Source: Achromobacter sp. Marseille-Q4962 (GTDB lineage: Bacteria > Pseudomonadota > Gammaproteobacteria > Burkholderiales > Burkholderiaceae_B). Taken from it: 64,000 nucleotides of DNA. Location of the stretch: contig NZ_CALSFU010000018.1 in NCBI RefSeq assembly GCF_943737005.1, positions 1 to 64,000 of the forward strand, read 5' to 3'. Position 1 is the first letter of the stretch. The number at the start of each line of letters is the position of its first letter. The notes under the pieces were generated by a model, which was not told where the DNA came from, ran no database searches, and saw only the letters and a list, made by a program, of their open reading frames with translations. The position numbers were made by a program, and so were the translations under genes. This document shows positions 22,654 through 31,465 of the stretch, one piece after another.

Positions 22654-25600
22654 GCAGCGCCTCCCGTGGCGGCAGCCTTCTGTGCCCGGTATTCCTCGAT
22701 GCTCAGGCTGCGCAGCCGCGACTCGCGGCCGCTTTCGTTGTGCACGAAGCCGACGCTGGACACGTAGGGCTCGATGATGTGGATCTTCTGCAGTGGCGTG
22801 ATGATCAGCAGTTGCAGGTTGAGCTGGCGGAACAGTTCCAGCCCATACTGGGCCGACTCATCCGAGCCGCGCCCGAAGGCTTCGTCGATCACGACGAAAC
22901 GGAACGAGCGCGAGCGCACCGCCCCCCATTCCAGGCCGAACTGGTAGGCCAGGCTGGCGGCCAGCACGGTATAGGCCAGCTTCTCCTTCTGCCCGCCGGA
23001 TTTGCCGCCGGAGTCGGAATAGTGTTCGTGTTCGGCATCGTCCTCGCGCCAGCGCTCGCTGGCGGAAAACAGGAAGCCGTTGCGCACGTCGGTCACCTTC
23101 TGCATCCAGCGCCGGTCGACCTCGGCCAGCCCCTCGCGGCCGCGGAAGCGGTCGATGATGGCCTTGACCTGCAGGAACTTGGCCTCGGAATACTGCTCGT
23201 CTTCCGAGCCGCTCAGCGCGCCTTCGGTGCAGGCACGCAGATCCTGCAGGAAGTCGCGGATCTCCGCATCGGGGCTGGGTTGCGCCAGCAACCGGATGTA
23301 GCGTCCGGGGTTGTAGTCGATCACCTGCAAGGATTGGTTGATGGCATCGACCCGCTCCTTGATCGTTTCCCGCTCGCGCGCGAGCTGGGCGTTGAAGTTG
23401 GCGATCTCGTTGATGGTATTGACGTTGAGCAGCTCCTTGAAACGCGCCTCGAAGCGCGGCAGGTCGTCGCGCTGCAACTCGTTCATCAGGCGCTCGAACT
23501 CGGGCAGCGCGGCCAGGCTGATGTCGATCTCGGCGGTCTCTGCCTTGAAGGTCTCCTTGAAACCGCGCATGGCGTTGATGATGCGTTCGGTCAGGCGTGT
23601 CAGACGCTTGTCTTCGGCATCGATGCGCGCCTGCAAGCCGTTGCGCACGTCCTGTTCGCGGTTGTCGCAGGATTCCACCGTGAGCTGGTGGTCGCCCAGG
23701 ACTTCGGCGCGCCAGCCCTCAAGGGTTTGCAGCAACTTGTCGTCAAGTGCGGCTTGCGCCTGGATTTCGAGAGCCTGTGCGTGTTGTGCCAAGGCAGTTT
23801 CGTGCTTGCTGCGGATTTCTCCGCGCTTGCCTTGGGCCTCGCCAAGATCGCCTTCGATCTCCTTCAGGCGTTCGACGACCTGCGCCAGTTGGCTTTCCAG
23901 TTCCCGCAGGGTATCGGAGGCCGCCTTGAGGCGGTCGCGTTCCTCGGTCAGGCGGGCCATCTCGCGCGCCGGCGCCTGCCAGTCGATCTCGCTGTAGCGG
24001 GTGAAGACTTCGAGCTTGGCCAAGGCTTCCAGTTGCGCCTGGCATTGCCCGCGCAATCGCTGCGCGTCGGCAATGCGCAGACCGATATCGCCCATTCGCT
24101 GTTCCAGGCCCTCGCGTTCGTCACGCAAGGTGCGCAACTTGTCGGCGTTGCTCCAGCCCAGCACGTAGCGGCTGCGATCGTCGATGCGGCGGCGGTCGTC
24201 CTTTTCGTGGCGCCCGCTCGGGTCCTTGATCTGTCCGGCGCGGGTGATGGCGCGGGTCTCGCGGCGAAACTGCTCGGTGCTGTCGCAGCAGGCCAGGTCG
24301 AAGCGATGGTGCAGTTCGCGTTCCAGCCAGTCGTAGTGCGGCGTGTCGGGCTTGATGAGCAGCTTGCGCACCAGCGACTGGGGGTGCAGGCTGACGGCCT
24401 GCGTGGACTTGCGTGCACGCACGTGGAAGTACACCAGTCGCGTGCCAAGGTGCTGGCGCTCCACCCAATCGGCCACGTCCTTGTAGTGCGCATCCGGCAC
24501 CAGCAGGGACAGGCCGAAGCCATGCAGCAGGCGTTCGGCCGCGCCCTCCCAGTCGCGCTCGTCCTCGCGCACCTGGATCAGTTCACCGGCAAAGGGCAGG
24601 TCTTCCTCGGCGATGGACAAAGCGGCGCACAGGGCTTCGCGGATGCGCACCTGCGCCGCATCGATATTGCTTTTGCGACGCGCAAGGCTGTCGATCTCGT
24701 CGCTGAGCGCTTTGTGTTCTTCCTGACCCCGTCGCAGCGCATATCCGTCTTCATTGATCTGCGTATCGTGGTCCGCAATGCTTGTGCGCAGCGCTTCGGC
24801 GTGTTCTCCGATGGTGGATCTTTGTGTCATGAAAGCAGCTTCGTCTCCCGGCGCTGCTTCTCCAATGCGCGTCAATAGCGTGGTGTAGGCGTCCGCTTTC
24901 TCCTGCCGTTGCTGTTTCTCTGCCTCCTGCTGCTGAATGGCGGCAGCGAGTTGTTGCAGTCGGTCGCCGCCGTTCTCGCGCAGTGCGCCTTCGAGCTTCC
25001 CCTGCTCGATTCGGGCGTTGTCTCGTTGCTCTCCCAGTTGCTTGATGCGGGCATCCCAGCGCATCGCATCCTGAGTCAACAATTCCAGGCGCCTCTCCAG
25101 CAATGCTGCCTTCAAGCCGGCGAAGTATGGGCGCAGTGCATCGCGTCCTTCGCGCAGCGCCTGGATCTCGGCAGCTATCTGCCCGTGGCGACGGCCATCC
25201 TCCACCAGCGGCGTCAACAGCTCGATCTGGCGCTTGGCCTTGAGTACCGACTGGTGGGCGCGATCGAGGTCATCGAAATGGCCGAGCAGTGCCTCGACTC
25301 GGCTGCCCACGTCGAACGGTTCGAGCATGTGGCTGCGCACGAAGTCGGTCAGGTTGCCAACCGATTTCATGGAAACCGTCTGATGGAACAGTTCCAGCGC
25401 CTGCTCGTGCTCGATGCCGAAGCGGCGGCGGAACCAGGCGCCGTAGGGCGGGAAGCTGTCGTTCAGTTCGCAGCCCATCGCGCGCAACTTCTTGCGCAGG
25501 CCGTTGATGTCGCTGCCGAATCCGGAAAAGTGCTCGGTGATGGACAGTTCCCGCTCTACAGTCACGAACAAGCGCGCGGGCTGGCCCTGTGGTTCGCGAA

Positions 25601-26027
25601 ACCAGAAGACTTGCGCCAACGTGACCGCCTGGCCGTAGCCTTCGTTGCGGAAGACACCCAGGATCACGCTGTAGCTGGTGGTGTCGCGCAGCGCCACCGG
25701 GCGAGCGCTGCCGGTGGCTTCGTTGCGTTCGCTCTTGTAGTGGCCCAGCACGTAGGATCGCAATGATCGCTCACGCGTTTCGGCGCCCGCGGCCTTGTTG
25801 TAGGCGATGCGGTGCGCTGGCACCAGCAGCGTGGTGACGGCATCGACCAGGGTGGATTTGCCCGAACCGATGTCGCCAGTGAGCAGGCCGTTGCGCCCAT
25901 CGAGTTCATAGCGCCAGACGCGCCGGTCGAATGTGCCCCAGTTCAGGACTTCCAGCCGCTGCAGGCGAAAGCCGACGCGGCTGTCGTCGGCCACGAAATC
26001 GAGCTGCTGTGGCGAAAAATCGTTCAT
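22650..26027 (-). CDS. jetC: Wadjet SMC-like ATPase JetC
   Basis: 1125 residues from ATG 26027. MukB-like SMC: Walker A GDIGSGKST at 51-59, two long coiled-coil arms (about 230-480 and 620-900) flanking a hinge region, ABC signature SGGKSGGQKEKLAY near 1010 and Walker B FRFVVIDEAFGRGSDES near 1045. It forms the loop-extruding motor with JetA and JetB. The preceding in-frame codons are read-through without homology; the chosen ATG overlaps jetB by 4 bp. All ATPase motifs are intact. Confidence 0.93.
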   Translation of the reverse strand: MNDFSPQQLDFVADDSRVGFRLQRLEVLNWGTFDRRVWRYELDGRNGLLTGDIGSGKSTLVDAVTTLLVPAHRIAYNKAAGAETRERSLRSYVLGHYKSERNEATGSARPVALRDTTSYSVILGVFRNEGYGQAVTLAQVFWFREPQGQPARLFVTVERELSITEHFSGFGSDINGLRKKLRAMGCELNDSFPPYGAWFRRRFGIEHEQALELFHQTVSMKSVGNLTDFVRSHMLEPFDVGSRVEALLGHFDDLDRAHQSVLKAKRQIELLTPLVEDGRRHGQIAAEIQALREGRDALRPYFAGLKAALLERRLELLTQDAMRWDARIKQLGEQRDNARIEQGKLEGALRENGGDRLQQLAAAIQQQEAEKQQRQEKADAYTTLLTRIGEAAPGDEAAFMTQRSTIGEHAEALRTSIADHDTQINEDGYALRRGQEEHKALSDEIDSLARRKSNIDAAQVRIREALCAALSIAEEDLPFAGELIQVREDERDWEGAAERLLHGFGLSLLVPDAHYKDVADWVERQHLGTRLVYFHVRARKSTQAVSLHPQSLVRKLLIKPDTPHYDWLERELHHRFDLACCDSTEQFRRETRAITRAGQIKDPSGRHEKDDRRRIDDRSRYVLGWSNADKLRTLRDEREGLEQRMGDIGLRIADAQRLRGQCQAQLEALAKLEVFTRYSEIDWQAPAREMARLTEERDRLKAASDTLRELESQLAQVVERLKEIEGDLGEAQGKRGEIRSKHETALAQHAQALEIQAQAALDDKLLQTLEGWRAEVLGDHQLTVESCDNREQDVRNGLQARIDAEDKRLTRLTERIINAMRGFKETFKAETAEIDISLAALPEFERLMNELQRDDLPRFEARFKELLNVNTINEIANFNAQLARERETIKERVDAINQSLQVIDYNPGRYIRLLAQPSPDAEIRDFLQDLRACTEGALSGSEDEQYSEAKFLQVKAIIDRFRGREGLAEVDRRWMQKVTDVRNGFLFSASERWREDDAEHEHYSDSGGKSGGQKEKLAYTVLAASLAYQFGLEWGAVRSRSFRFVVIDEAFGRGSDESAQYGLELFRQLNLQLLIITPLQKIHIIEPYVSSVGFVHNESGRESRLRSLSIEEYRAQKAAATGGAA

Positions 26028-26698
26028 CGGCCGGCTTCCTTGTCGCGATCGCCACCTGACAACGCGGTGCGATAACCCTCCAGGCGCGCATCGAAGTCGG
26101 CCAGCCACTGCGCATCGACGAACGCCTTGAGGATGCGCCGCACCTCGTAGCGGGGTGCCTGCTGACTTGCACCGGCAGCGGGCTTGAGCTTGCGCAGATA
26201 GCCCAGTTCCACCACCTTGGTGATGGTCGAATCGACCTGGTCGATGAGGCGCGCCTCGTTGGTGCCGTCCGGCAGGAACACGCGCATCAGTTCGGCGATC
26301 TCCTCGCGCGACAGCACCAGCCGGGTATCGCCGCCGCCGGCGTCGGATTCGGCCAGGCGCTTGCGCAGCAAGGCCAGCATCAGGCTGACCGGATAGGACA
26401 GCGGCCGTCGTGCGATCAGGCGTGGCAGGCGAGGTGTGGCGTCCGCATGCTCCGGCTCCGGCTGGCTTTTGAGGAAGGCGTAGCCCTCGGCTTCGTCCAG
26501 CACCAGATCCAGCAACAACACCGCCGCCTGCTCCCGTACACGCGCCTGCAGGTTCAGCAGACTGGCCCATAGGCGCTCGTCGTCCTGGCGGTACAACACG
26601 CCTTTGAGCAAATGCACCATCAGTTGCGAGAGTTCCGCTACCACGGGCGGGCGCGATTCGGCACTGCCTTCTGGATCATCCTGATGCATATCGTTCAT
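26024..26698 (-). CDS. jetB: Wadjet subunit JetB (DUF4194)
   Basis: 224 residues. DUF4194 family, the MukE-like winged-helix subunit of the Wadjet motor: AELSQLMVHLLKGVLYRQDD near 20-40, RRPLSYPVSLMLALLRKRLA near 95-115 and LVLSREEIAELMRVFLPDGT. It links the JetC heads to the JetA kleisin. Overlaps jetC by ATGA; starts 31 nt after jetA. Confidence 0.9.
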   Translation of the reverse strand: MNDMHQDDPEGSAESRPPVVAELSQLMVHLLKGVLYRQDDERLWASLLNLQARVREQAAVLLLDLVLDEAEGYAFLKSQPEPEHADATPRLPRLIARRPLSYPVSLMLALLRKRLAESDAGGGDTRLVLSREEIAELMRVFLPDGTNEARLIDQVDSTITKVVELGYLRKLKPAAGASQQAPRYEVRRILKAFVDAQWLADFDARLEGYRTALSGGDRDKEAGR

Positions 26699-26729
26699 GG
26701 GTCTTTGCTCTGTCCGTCGCAGCTTGCAT

Positions 26730-28205
26730 TCAGCGCGTAAAGATCACGCGCGGCATTCGCGCCCGCCGTCGTACCGTCGAGCCATCGCTGTCCTGCATGG
26801 CCCATTCGACGATCTCCTGCGCATCGTCATCCACCGTGGCCCTGAGGCCATCCAGCCCGCGGTTTCCCGCGTGGGCCAGTTCCAGCCAGGTGACCAGTTC
26901 GGCCAATCCCTGTTGCAGCGGCTGAGTCTCCAGCAACGCGCGCAAGCTGATCTGCGACTGTTGCCGCAATGCCTGCCGCAGGGCCTCACGCAAGCGGGCC
27001 TTGTCCACGACGTGCTGGTCGAACAGGCGTGCGGTGTCGATGTCGTCGTCCTCGCCGGATTCAAGTATCAGTTCCGCCAGGCGTGGCTTGGCATGGAGCG
27101 CAAACAGGGGGCGTTCCTGCGGCAAGGCGATGTCCGCGCCCATCTCGTCGAGGAGCATCACTTCGCCGGCCGGTGGCGTGTCGCGCAATGCAAGCGCCTT
27201 TATCTCGATGCTGCGCAACAGTTCGAGGATGCGACGGTTTTCCTGGAAGGCCCGGTCATCCAGGAAGCGGCGCAGTTGCTGCGACAACTGCGCCACCGTG
27301 CGTTGGGTATGTTCGCCCGCTTCCAGCCAATCGTGGTGAACCCGGCGGGTGCGCGGCTCCGGCTTGAGCGCGGCCACGGCAGGCAGGCCGAGGACTTGGT
27401 CGAGCCGTGCGGACAGTTCTTCCTGGCGACGGCTGGACATCAGGAAATCCCAGAACGCACGGAAGCTGCGCCCCTGGTCGGAATCTCCGATGGCATCGCG
27501 CTCGCCCATGACTTCGTCGAGCAAAGCCCCCTTGCTGCCGTCCCACAACGCGATTTTCTCGCGGACGCTGCGGTCGAGCTGGCGGAAATTGTGCTCCACC
27601 TGACGGAAGTCGCTCAGCAGTTCGCGCGCCAGTTGCTGAAATTGCAGGAAGCGATCCTTGATGGCCGTGTCATCCATGAGCGGCACATCGCCGGACAGGA
27701 CGCGTCCGATCTCGGCATCGATCTCGTCGCGCTTGCGACGAAGTTCCTCCAGGCGCCTGGCTGGATCAGCCTGGCTTCCGGTGCTGATCTGCTCCAGCAG
27801 CGCGAACAAGGTCAGCAGGCGCGATTCGGTACCGACGAAAGGCCGCTCAGTCAGCGACACCAGCCAGGCGATGGCCTTTTCCGTGGCAGGGGTAAGGTCG
27901 AACTGGGCCTCGTCGGTGCCGGGCTTGTAGAACTTGCGCAGCCAGCCCTTGTCTGGCGCGCACCAGTCATTCAGGTATTCGGTTGCGGCTTTCGGATACA
28001 CCTCGGCGCCGAGGGCTTCGCGCAGGGCAAACAACTCGTCTTCCAGCATCTCGGCCAGATCCGCTTCGCTCGTCACCCGCACGTTCGGCGCGACGAACAC
28101 CCGGTACAGGAAGCTTGCCACCAATGGCGCATGTGGCGAGGCCAGCAATCGCCATGCAGGATGCCGATCGCGGTATGTCGTGAGTGTGAGGTGGTCCAGT
28201 GCCAT
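26730..28205 (-). CDS. jetA: Wadjet kleisin subunit JetA (DUF3375)
   Basis: 491 residues from ATG 28205 (MALDHLTLTTYRDRHPAWRL). DUF3375, the MukF-like kleisin of type I Wadjet. N-terminal winged-helix part with FLYRVFVAPNVRVTSEADLA, a middle coiled coil (about 150-260) and a C-terminal domain. No strong Shine-Dalgarno; a TTG 11 codons upstream is an alternative start. First gene of the jetABCD operon, 95 nt downstream of an AbiEi-type gene that may share its promoter. Confidence 0.9.
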   Translation of the reverse strand: MALDHLTLTTYRDRHPAWRLLASPHAPLVASFLYRVFVAPNVRVTSEADLAEMLEDELFALREALGAEVYPKAATEYLNDWCAPDKGWLRKFYKPGTDEAQFDLTPATEKAIAWLVSLTERPFVGTESRLLTLFALLEQISTGSQADPARRLEELRRKRDEIDAEIGRVLSGDVPLMDDTAIKDRFLQFQQLARELLSDFRQVEHNFRQLDRSVREKIALWDGSKGALLDEVMGERDAIGDSDQGRSFRAFWDFLMSSRRQEELSARLDQVLGLPAVAALKPEPRTRRVHHDWLEAGEHTQRTVAQLSQQLRRFLDDRAFQENRRILELLRSIEIKALALRDTPPAGEVMLLDEMGADIALPQERPLFALHAKPRLAELILESGEDDDIDTARLFDQHVVDKARLREALRQALRQQSQISLRALLETQPLQQGLAELVTWLELAHAGNRGLDGLRATVDDDAQEIVEWAMQDSDGSTVRRRARMPRVIFTR

Positions 28206-28215
28206 GATGGGCTGC

Positions 28216-28308
28216 CTATTCGAGCCGTTCGCTGACAACGACGTCTCGATCCAAATGTACGGATCGGCTCGCCCAGAAAGCGCGAATCAAGGCGGCGTGG
28301 TCACTCAT
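28216..28308 (-). other. 30-codon ORF overlapping the AbiEi stop (possible toxin remnant)
   Basis: ATG 28308 overlaps the stop of the AbiEi gene (CATGAGTGA) and runs 30 codons (MSDHAALIRAFWASRSVHLD...) to TAG just before jetA. This is where an AbiEii toxin gene should start. It may be the stump of a deleted toxin or a small coupling ORF. Confidence 0.35.
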
Positions 28309-28912
28309 GCGAAACCGCCTCCAGGTAAGGGCGCATGACATTTGCGACCCGACAGACCTTGGCATGGCGCCATAGGTCATCGGCTGAAGCCTTGCGTGTC
28401 TTCCAGGCAGCCTTCAGCGCCTCGATGGCCACGTCCAGGCCGATCCGGTTGCGGTGCTTGAAGCAGTCCGCCACGGTTTTTGCGGCACTGTAGACCCGCA
28501 GTCTGGCGCCATCGCGTTCGTGCTCATCGATGCCCGAGGCATAGGCATCACCCGCCATCTGCACCATCTTGATCAGCGGGTGCTCGATACGCGGGGTGTG
28601 GCTGCCACGAGGCATGGCAATCCAGACCTGGCGAGGCCGTTGCGTGGTCAGTTCGTGGAACTGGAGTGCCGTCAGCAAGCAGAACACGGCCTTGGGAACC
28701 TTGACTGCAATCGTGGCGAGGTCCTCGTGCGCGGACATGGGGTTGCCCGGCAAACGGTAGAGGCCGCGCCCGACACGCTCCAATTGCCCGGATGTGGACA
28801 GACGTGTCAGCACCACCCGCGGCGCGCCGATGGTGTCCAAGTCGCTGGTGCGCAGGAAGCCCTGCTCGTGGAGCAGGGCAAGAGCGCGATGGGCATGTGA
28901 GGATCTTTCCAT
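28301..28912 (-). CDS. AbiEi-type antitoxin/transcriptional regulator, solitary
   Basis: 203 residues. Winged helix-turn-helix near the N terminus (ALLHEQGFLRTSDLDTIGAP and LERVGRGLYRLPGNP) followed by the AbiEi C-terminal domain (TALQFHELTTQRPRQVWIAM, VYSAAKTVADCFKHRNRIG). AbiEi normally pairs with the nucleotidyltransferase toxin AbiEii; no toxin gene follows, only a 30-codon stump and then jetA. It may have been recruited as regulator of the Wadjet operon; that is inference from position only. Confidence 0.8.
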   Translation of the reverse strand: MERSSHAHRALALLHEQGFLRTSDLDTIGAPRVVLTRLSTSGQLERVGRGLYRLPGNPMSAHEDLATIAVKVPKAVFCLLTALQFHELTTQRPRQVWIAMPRGSHTPRIEHPLIKMVQMAGDAYASGIDEHERDGARLRVYSAAKTVADCFKHRNRIGLDVAIEALKAAWKTRKASADDLWRHAKVCRVANVMRPYLEAVSHE

Positions 28913-29134
28913 CGCTCCAAAGATGTTCCTTGATTTCGTTGATCTTATACATCAAACGATAGAATGAAACACGTCTGCCTGGAGCGCGTGTTGATGACGG
29001 ACCGTGAATGTCAGCAAACAAATGCGGACAGGATCTGGTTGCCGACGCGGTACGCCCGGTACATAATCTGGCCTGATTCCGTAGCGCCAACGGAATAAAC
29101 CCGTTATCAATCAACGATTTGAGTGCGGCGTGAT

Positions 29135-29153
29135 GTTCCCATCACCCGCTCCA
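29135..29153 (+). other. att-like sequence matching a tRNA-Gly 3' end
   Basis: GTTCCCATCACCCGCTCCA matches the last bases of a tRNA-Gly gene including the encoded CCA, but no tRNA body precedes it. It lies 117 nt before a tyrosine-integrase gene start, the normal layout of an integrated island, so it is probably an attachment-site duplicate marking the ICE border. The rest of 28,913-29,269 holds no gene. Confidence 0.55.
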
Positions 29154-29269
29154 TCTCTAGTCCACAATCTAGTCCACAGAATACGGACAGGCCGAGTTCC
29201 GGATTGTTGCTGGGGGCGCGAGACAGACCGGACGAGCATCTAGTTCTGACATGACGTCAGGAGCTAGAC

Positions 29270-29511
29270 ATGGCGCTTTCCGATTTGGCCGTCCGACAGG
29301 CGAAAGCCACGGGCAAGGCTTATACCGTCGCCGATACGGACGGACTCAGCTTGGCGGTGCCCCCAACGGGTGGCAAAACGTGGCACTTTCGCTATTGCTG
29401 GGCCACTAAGCAGAAGCGGATGTCGCTGGGGACGTACCCAGAAGTCGCGTTGCAGGAAGCGCGTGTGCGCCGAAACGACGCGCGCGCCTTATTGGCCAAA
29501 GGCATCAATCC
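29270..29511 (+). pseudogene. Truncated P4-type tyrosine integrase
   Basis: About 80 residues match the N-terminal DUF4102 arm-binding domain: MALSDLAVRQAKATGKAYTV, then TDGLSLAVPPTGGKTWHFRY and RMSLGTYPEVALQEARVRRN, ending at AKGINP. Beyond this point the DNA belongs to a helicase fragment on the other strand, so the catalytic domain is gone. The frame stays open by chance to 29827. An excisionase/recombinase function is not possible. Confidence 0.8.
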
Positions 29512-29737
29512 AGTCCTCGCGGCGGGAGGCGTCCGCGCTTGCGCGCAACACCGCTACCTTGAAGCCTTCTTGTTCGAGCAAACCCTTCAGGCGCGAAGTG
29601 GTATCGCGTGTGCCGGTGTAGACCGAATAGACCAGTGTCTTGCGCCCAGCGTCCTTCTCCTGTTTGCAGATCTCGATCAGCTCGCGTTCCTTGGGCATCA
29701 ACTCCAGCTCATTGAACTGAGCAGGCAAAAAGGCCAA
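29507..29737 (-). pseudogene. Fragment of an ICE/plasmid helicase
   Basis: The minus strand encodes about 77 residues of a SNF2-like helicase C-terminal lobe: ERELIEICKQEKDAGRKTLV, YSVYTGTRDTTSRLKGLLEQ and LRASADASRREDWI. It starts inside the gene and ends at the integrase junction, so both ends are missing. Antisense to the read-through of the truncated integrase. Confidence 0.6.
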
Positions 29738-29769
29738 GGCGTCGCGTGTGCGAGGGTGAACTACCCGTT

Positions 29770-29995
29770 CCGACCGGAAGCAGCAAGGCGGACCGGGCCG
29801 AAGCCTGGCTTCAGGAACAGCCCGTGATCAGCGTCCAGGTGCTTAACGAAGTCATTCAGGTGTGCGTTCGCAACTTTCAGATGGGCCGGGACGAAATCGG
29901 GCAGGTGCTGGAGCTGGTTCGCAGTGTTGCAAAGTCGTGCTGCTGACCGAAGAAGTTCATGACCGGGCGCGCAAGATTGCCGAGCGCTATCATTG
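29770..29995 (+). pseudogene. Broken vapC (PIN-domain toxin)
   Basis: In one frame ADRAEAWLQEQPVISVQVLN and GQVLELVRS match the middle of VapC toxins; the match continues one frame over as CKVVLLTEEVHDRARKIAER after about 29,930. The N terminus (first catalytic Asp) is cut off at the helicase junction and the sequence loses similarity after YH. No vapB antitoxin is nearby. Confidence 0.6.
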
Positions 29996-30070
29996 CGGTG
30001 TCCTGGCATCGGCCCAAGAATTCGATCACAATGGATCGACGCTGTTGCTGGCTGACAAGGAGCGCACCGA

Positions 30071-30298
30071 ATGGCCACGAGATTCAGGATCGGTGACTAC
30101 GTCGCCTGGAATTCCGAGGCAGGCAGGGTGTCGGGCACCATCATTGCCATTCATACCCGGGATTTCGACTACAAGGGGCACGTGCATCGCGCATCGCCGG
30201 AACATCCCCAGTATGAGATCAAGAGCGACAAGACCGGCCACATTGCCGCCCACCGGGGCGAGGCGCTAGAGCGCGTGCGCGGCAAGGGCCGGACATGA
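30071..30298 (+). CDS. HVA1-family (DUF2945) TUDOR-like small protein
   Basis: 75 residues with AAGGAG before the ATG. Matches the DUF2945/HVA1 family: RIGDYVAWNSEAGRVSGTII and KGHVHRASPEHPQYEIKSDK and TGHIAAHRGEALERV. The predicted fold is a small beta barrel; function unknown. It overlaps the DUF488 gene by 4 bp (ATGA), a frequent pairing of these two families. Confidence 0.8.
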   Translation: MATRFRIGDYVAWNSEAGRVSGTIIAIHTRDFDYKGHVHRASPEHPQYEIKSDKTGHIAAHRGEALERVRGKGRT

Positions 30299-30822
30299 CG
30301 CCGCCGTTTTTCACCATCGGCCATTCGAACCGCAGTCTGGAAGCATTCGCCGGATTGCTGCAAGAGGCCGGCATCGAGCTGGTGGCCGATATCCGCACGG
30401 TGCCGCGTTCGCGTGCGAACCCTCAGTTCAATCAGGATGTCCTGCCGGTCGCGCTGGCTCTCCTGCAGGTGGGGTACGAGCATATGGGGGCGCTGGGCGG
30501 GCTGCGGGGAAAATCCAAAACGGTTTCCCGCGCTGTCAATCGATTCTGGGAAAACGACAGCTTCCACAACTATGCGGACTACGCGATGTCGGCCCCGTTT
30601 CGCGCCGGCCTGGATCATCTTATCGACCTCGGCAGCCGGCAGCGCATCGTGCTGATGTGTTCCGAGGCGGTATGGTGGCGCTGCCACCGGCGCATCGTGG
30701 CCGACTATCTCCTGGCCGGGGGCATGGCGGTTTTCCACATCATGGGGCCTGGCCACATTGATCCTGCGAGCCTGACGCCGGGGGCGGTTGTCCGGCCTGA
30801 TGGCACGGTGGTCTATCCCTGA
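30295..30822 (+). CDS. DUF488 family protein
   Basis: 175 residues. DUF488 hallmark start FFTIGHSNRSLEAFAGLLQE, then VADIRTVPRSRANPQFNQDV and the Cys motif IVLMCSEAVWWRCHRRIVAD near 119-138. Family members are of unknown function, with a conserved C-x-E/C-H pattern that suggests a redox or metal role. Intact and translationally coupled to the HVA1 gene; its stop is 5 nt from the IS remnant. Confidence 0.85.
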   Translation: MTPPFFTIGHSNRSLEAFAGLLQEAGIELVADIRTVPRSRANPQFNQDVLPVALALLQVGYEHMGALGGLRGKSKTVSRAVNRFWENDSFHNYADYAMSAPFRAGLDHLIDLGSRQRIVLMCSEAVWWRCHRRIVADYLLAGGMAVFHIMGPGHIDPASLTPGAVVRPDGTVVYP

Positions 30823-30826
30823 AGCT

Positions 30827-31465
30827 CAAGATCCGAATCAGGCGTGCCGACGGAATGGACATGCCTAGCCCGATGGCCAAGCATTCCCGGTTCGTTTCGT
30901 CGATCACGTTTGGCGTCTGAAACATGAAGTCGAGCGCCCAACATCGATTGGGCTCTGTGGCCGGACCGAATGGCTGTCGCGGCCGGTCGGGCAGCCCCTT
31001 TTTGCTGCGCCGGGGCAAGTTCAGACGCATGTCGCAGTGCACCCGATGAGCGCGCTCTTTATTCCTGCCGTGACCGTCGAGCCGCAGCCGGGCAGAACCC
31101 TTCCAGAATCCCCAGGGCCCATGCGGGATGGCAACGGCATGGAGGGCATGGATGACCCTGGGCATCCCGTTCGAATGCCGGCGTTGGCCTCTTGGAGTAC
31201 GCCGCCCGCGACAGGCCGGCGATCTGGCACGCGCGCGTGATTGAGAGCGTGGCTTGCGCCAGCTTTCCACCACTTCGCGCCTGGCCGACAGCGTCAGGAT
31301 TTTCGATTCAAGATGTCGGTGACCGCTGTATTCTCCCGCGCCAAATCGGCAGATATGCGCTTGAGCTTGGCGTTTTCAGCTTCCCGTTCGCGCAGCCGCT
31401 GCCACCCGGACACCCGAACACCGGAGTATTTGCTTTTCCAACGCCAACGGCACTGTTTCCGCCCC
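30827..31465 (-). pseudogene. Decayed IS3-family element (orfA and orfB fragments)
   Basis: The minus strand encodes the end of an OrfA (RLREREAENAKLKRISADLA then NTAVTDILNRKS and a stop at about 31,285) and, downstream, the first part of an OrfB with ERAHRVHCDMRLNLPRRSKK, CWALDFMFQTPNVIDETNRE and IPSARLIRIL. OrfA lacks its N terminus and OrfB its catalytic C terminus, and frames are disrupted. It differs from the IS at the left window edge. Confidence 0.7.

Larger units (their letters stand above)
1..29153. mobile_element. Terminal part of an ICEclc/PAGI-2-class integrative and conjugative element
   Basis: The tract carries the typical syntenic core of this ICE class on the minus strand: alpA, parA, a small ORF, parB, DUF2857, STY4528-type replication protein, TIGR03761, DUF3158, ssb, topB, then DUF3085 and DUF3577 genes. 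An arsenic operon and a hipBA/Wadjet/AbiEi block are cargo. The conjugation (type IV secretion) genes and the integrase end lie outside the window to the left. The right boundary is placed at a tRNA-Gly-like att sequence near 29,135-29,153 and is inferred, because the partner att site is not in the window. Confidence 0.7.

Noticed and set aside
22647-24878. 743-codon plus-strand reading frame opposite jetC
   Set aside because: Antisense of a gene with intact SMC motifs; the protein is Leu/Gln-rich with no family signature and no ribosome site.
29101-29153. A tRNA-Gly gene
   Set aside because: Only the 3' end sequence is present; no acceptor, D or anticodon arm can be folded upstream.
29512-29827. 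C-terminal extension of the integrase
   Set aside because: The sequence after AKGINP is antisense of a helicase fragment, so the open frame is accidental.
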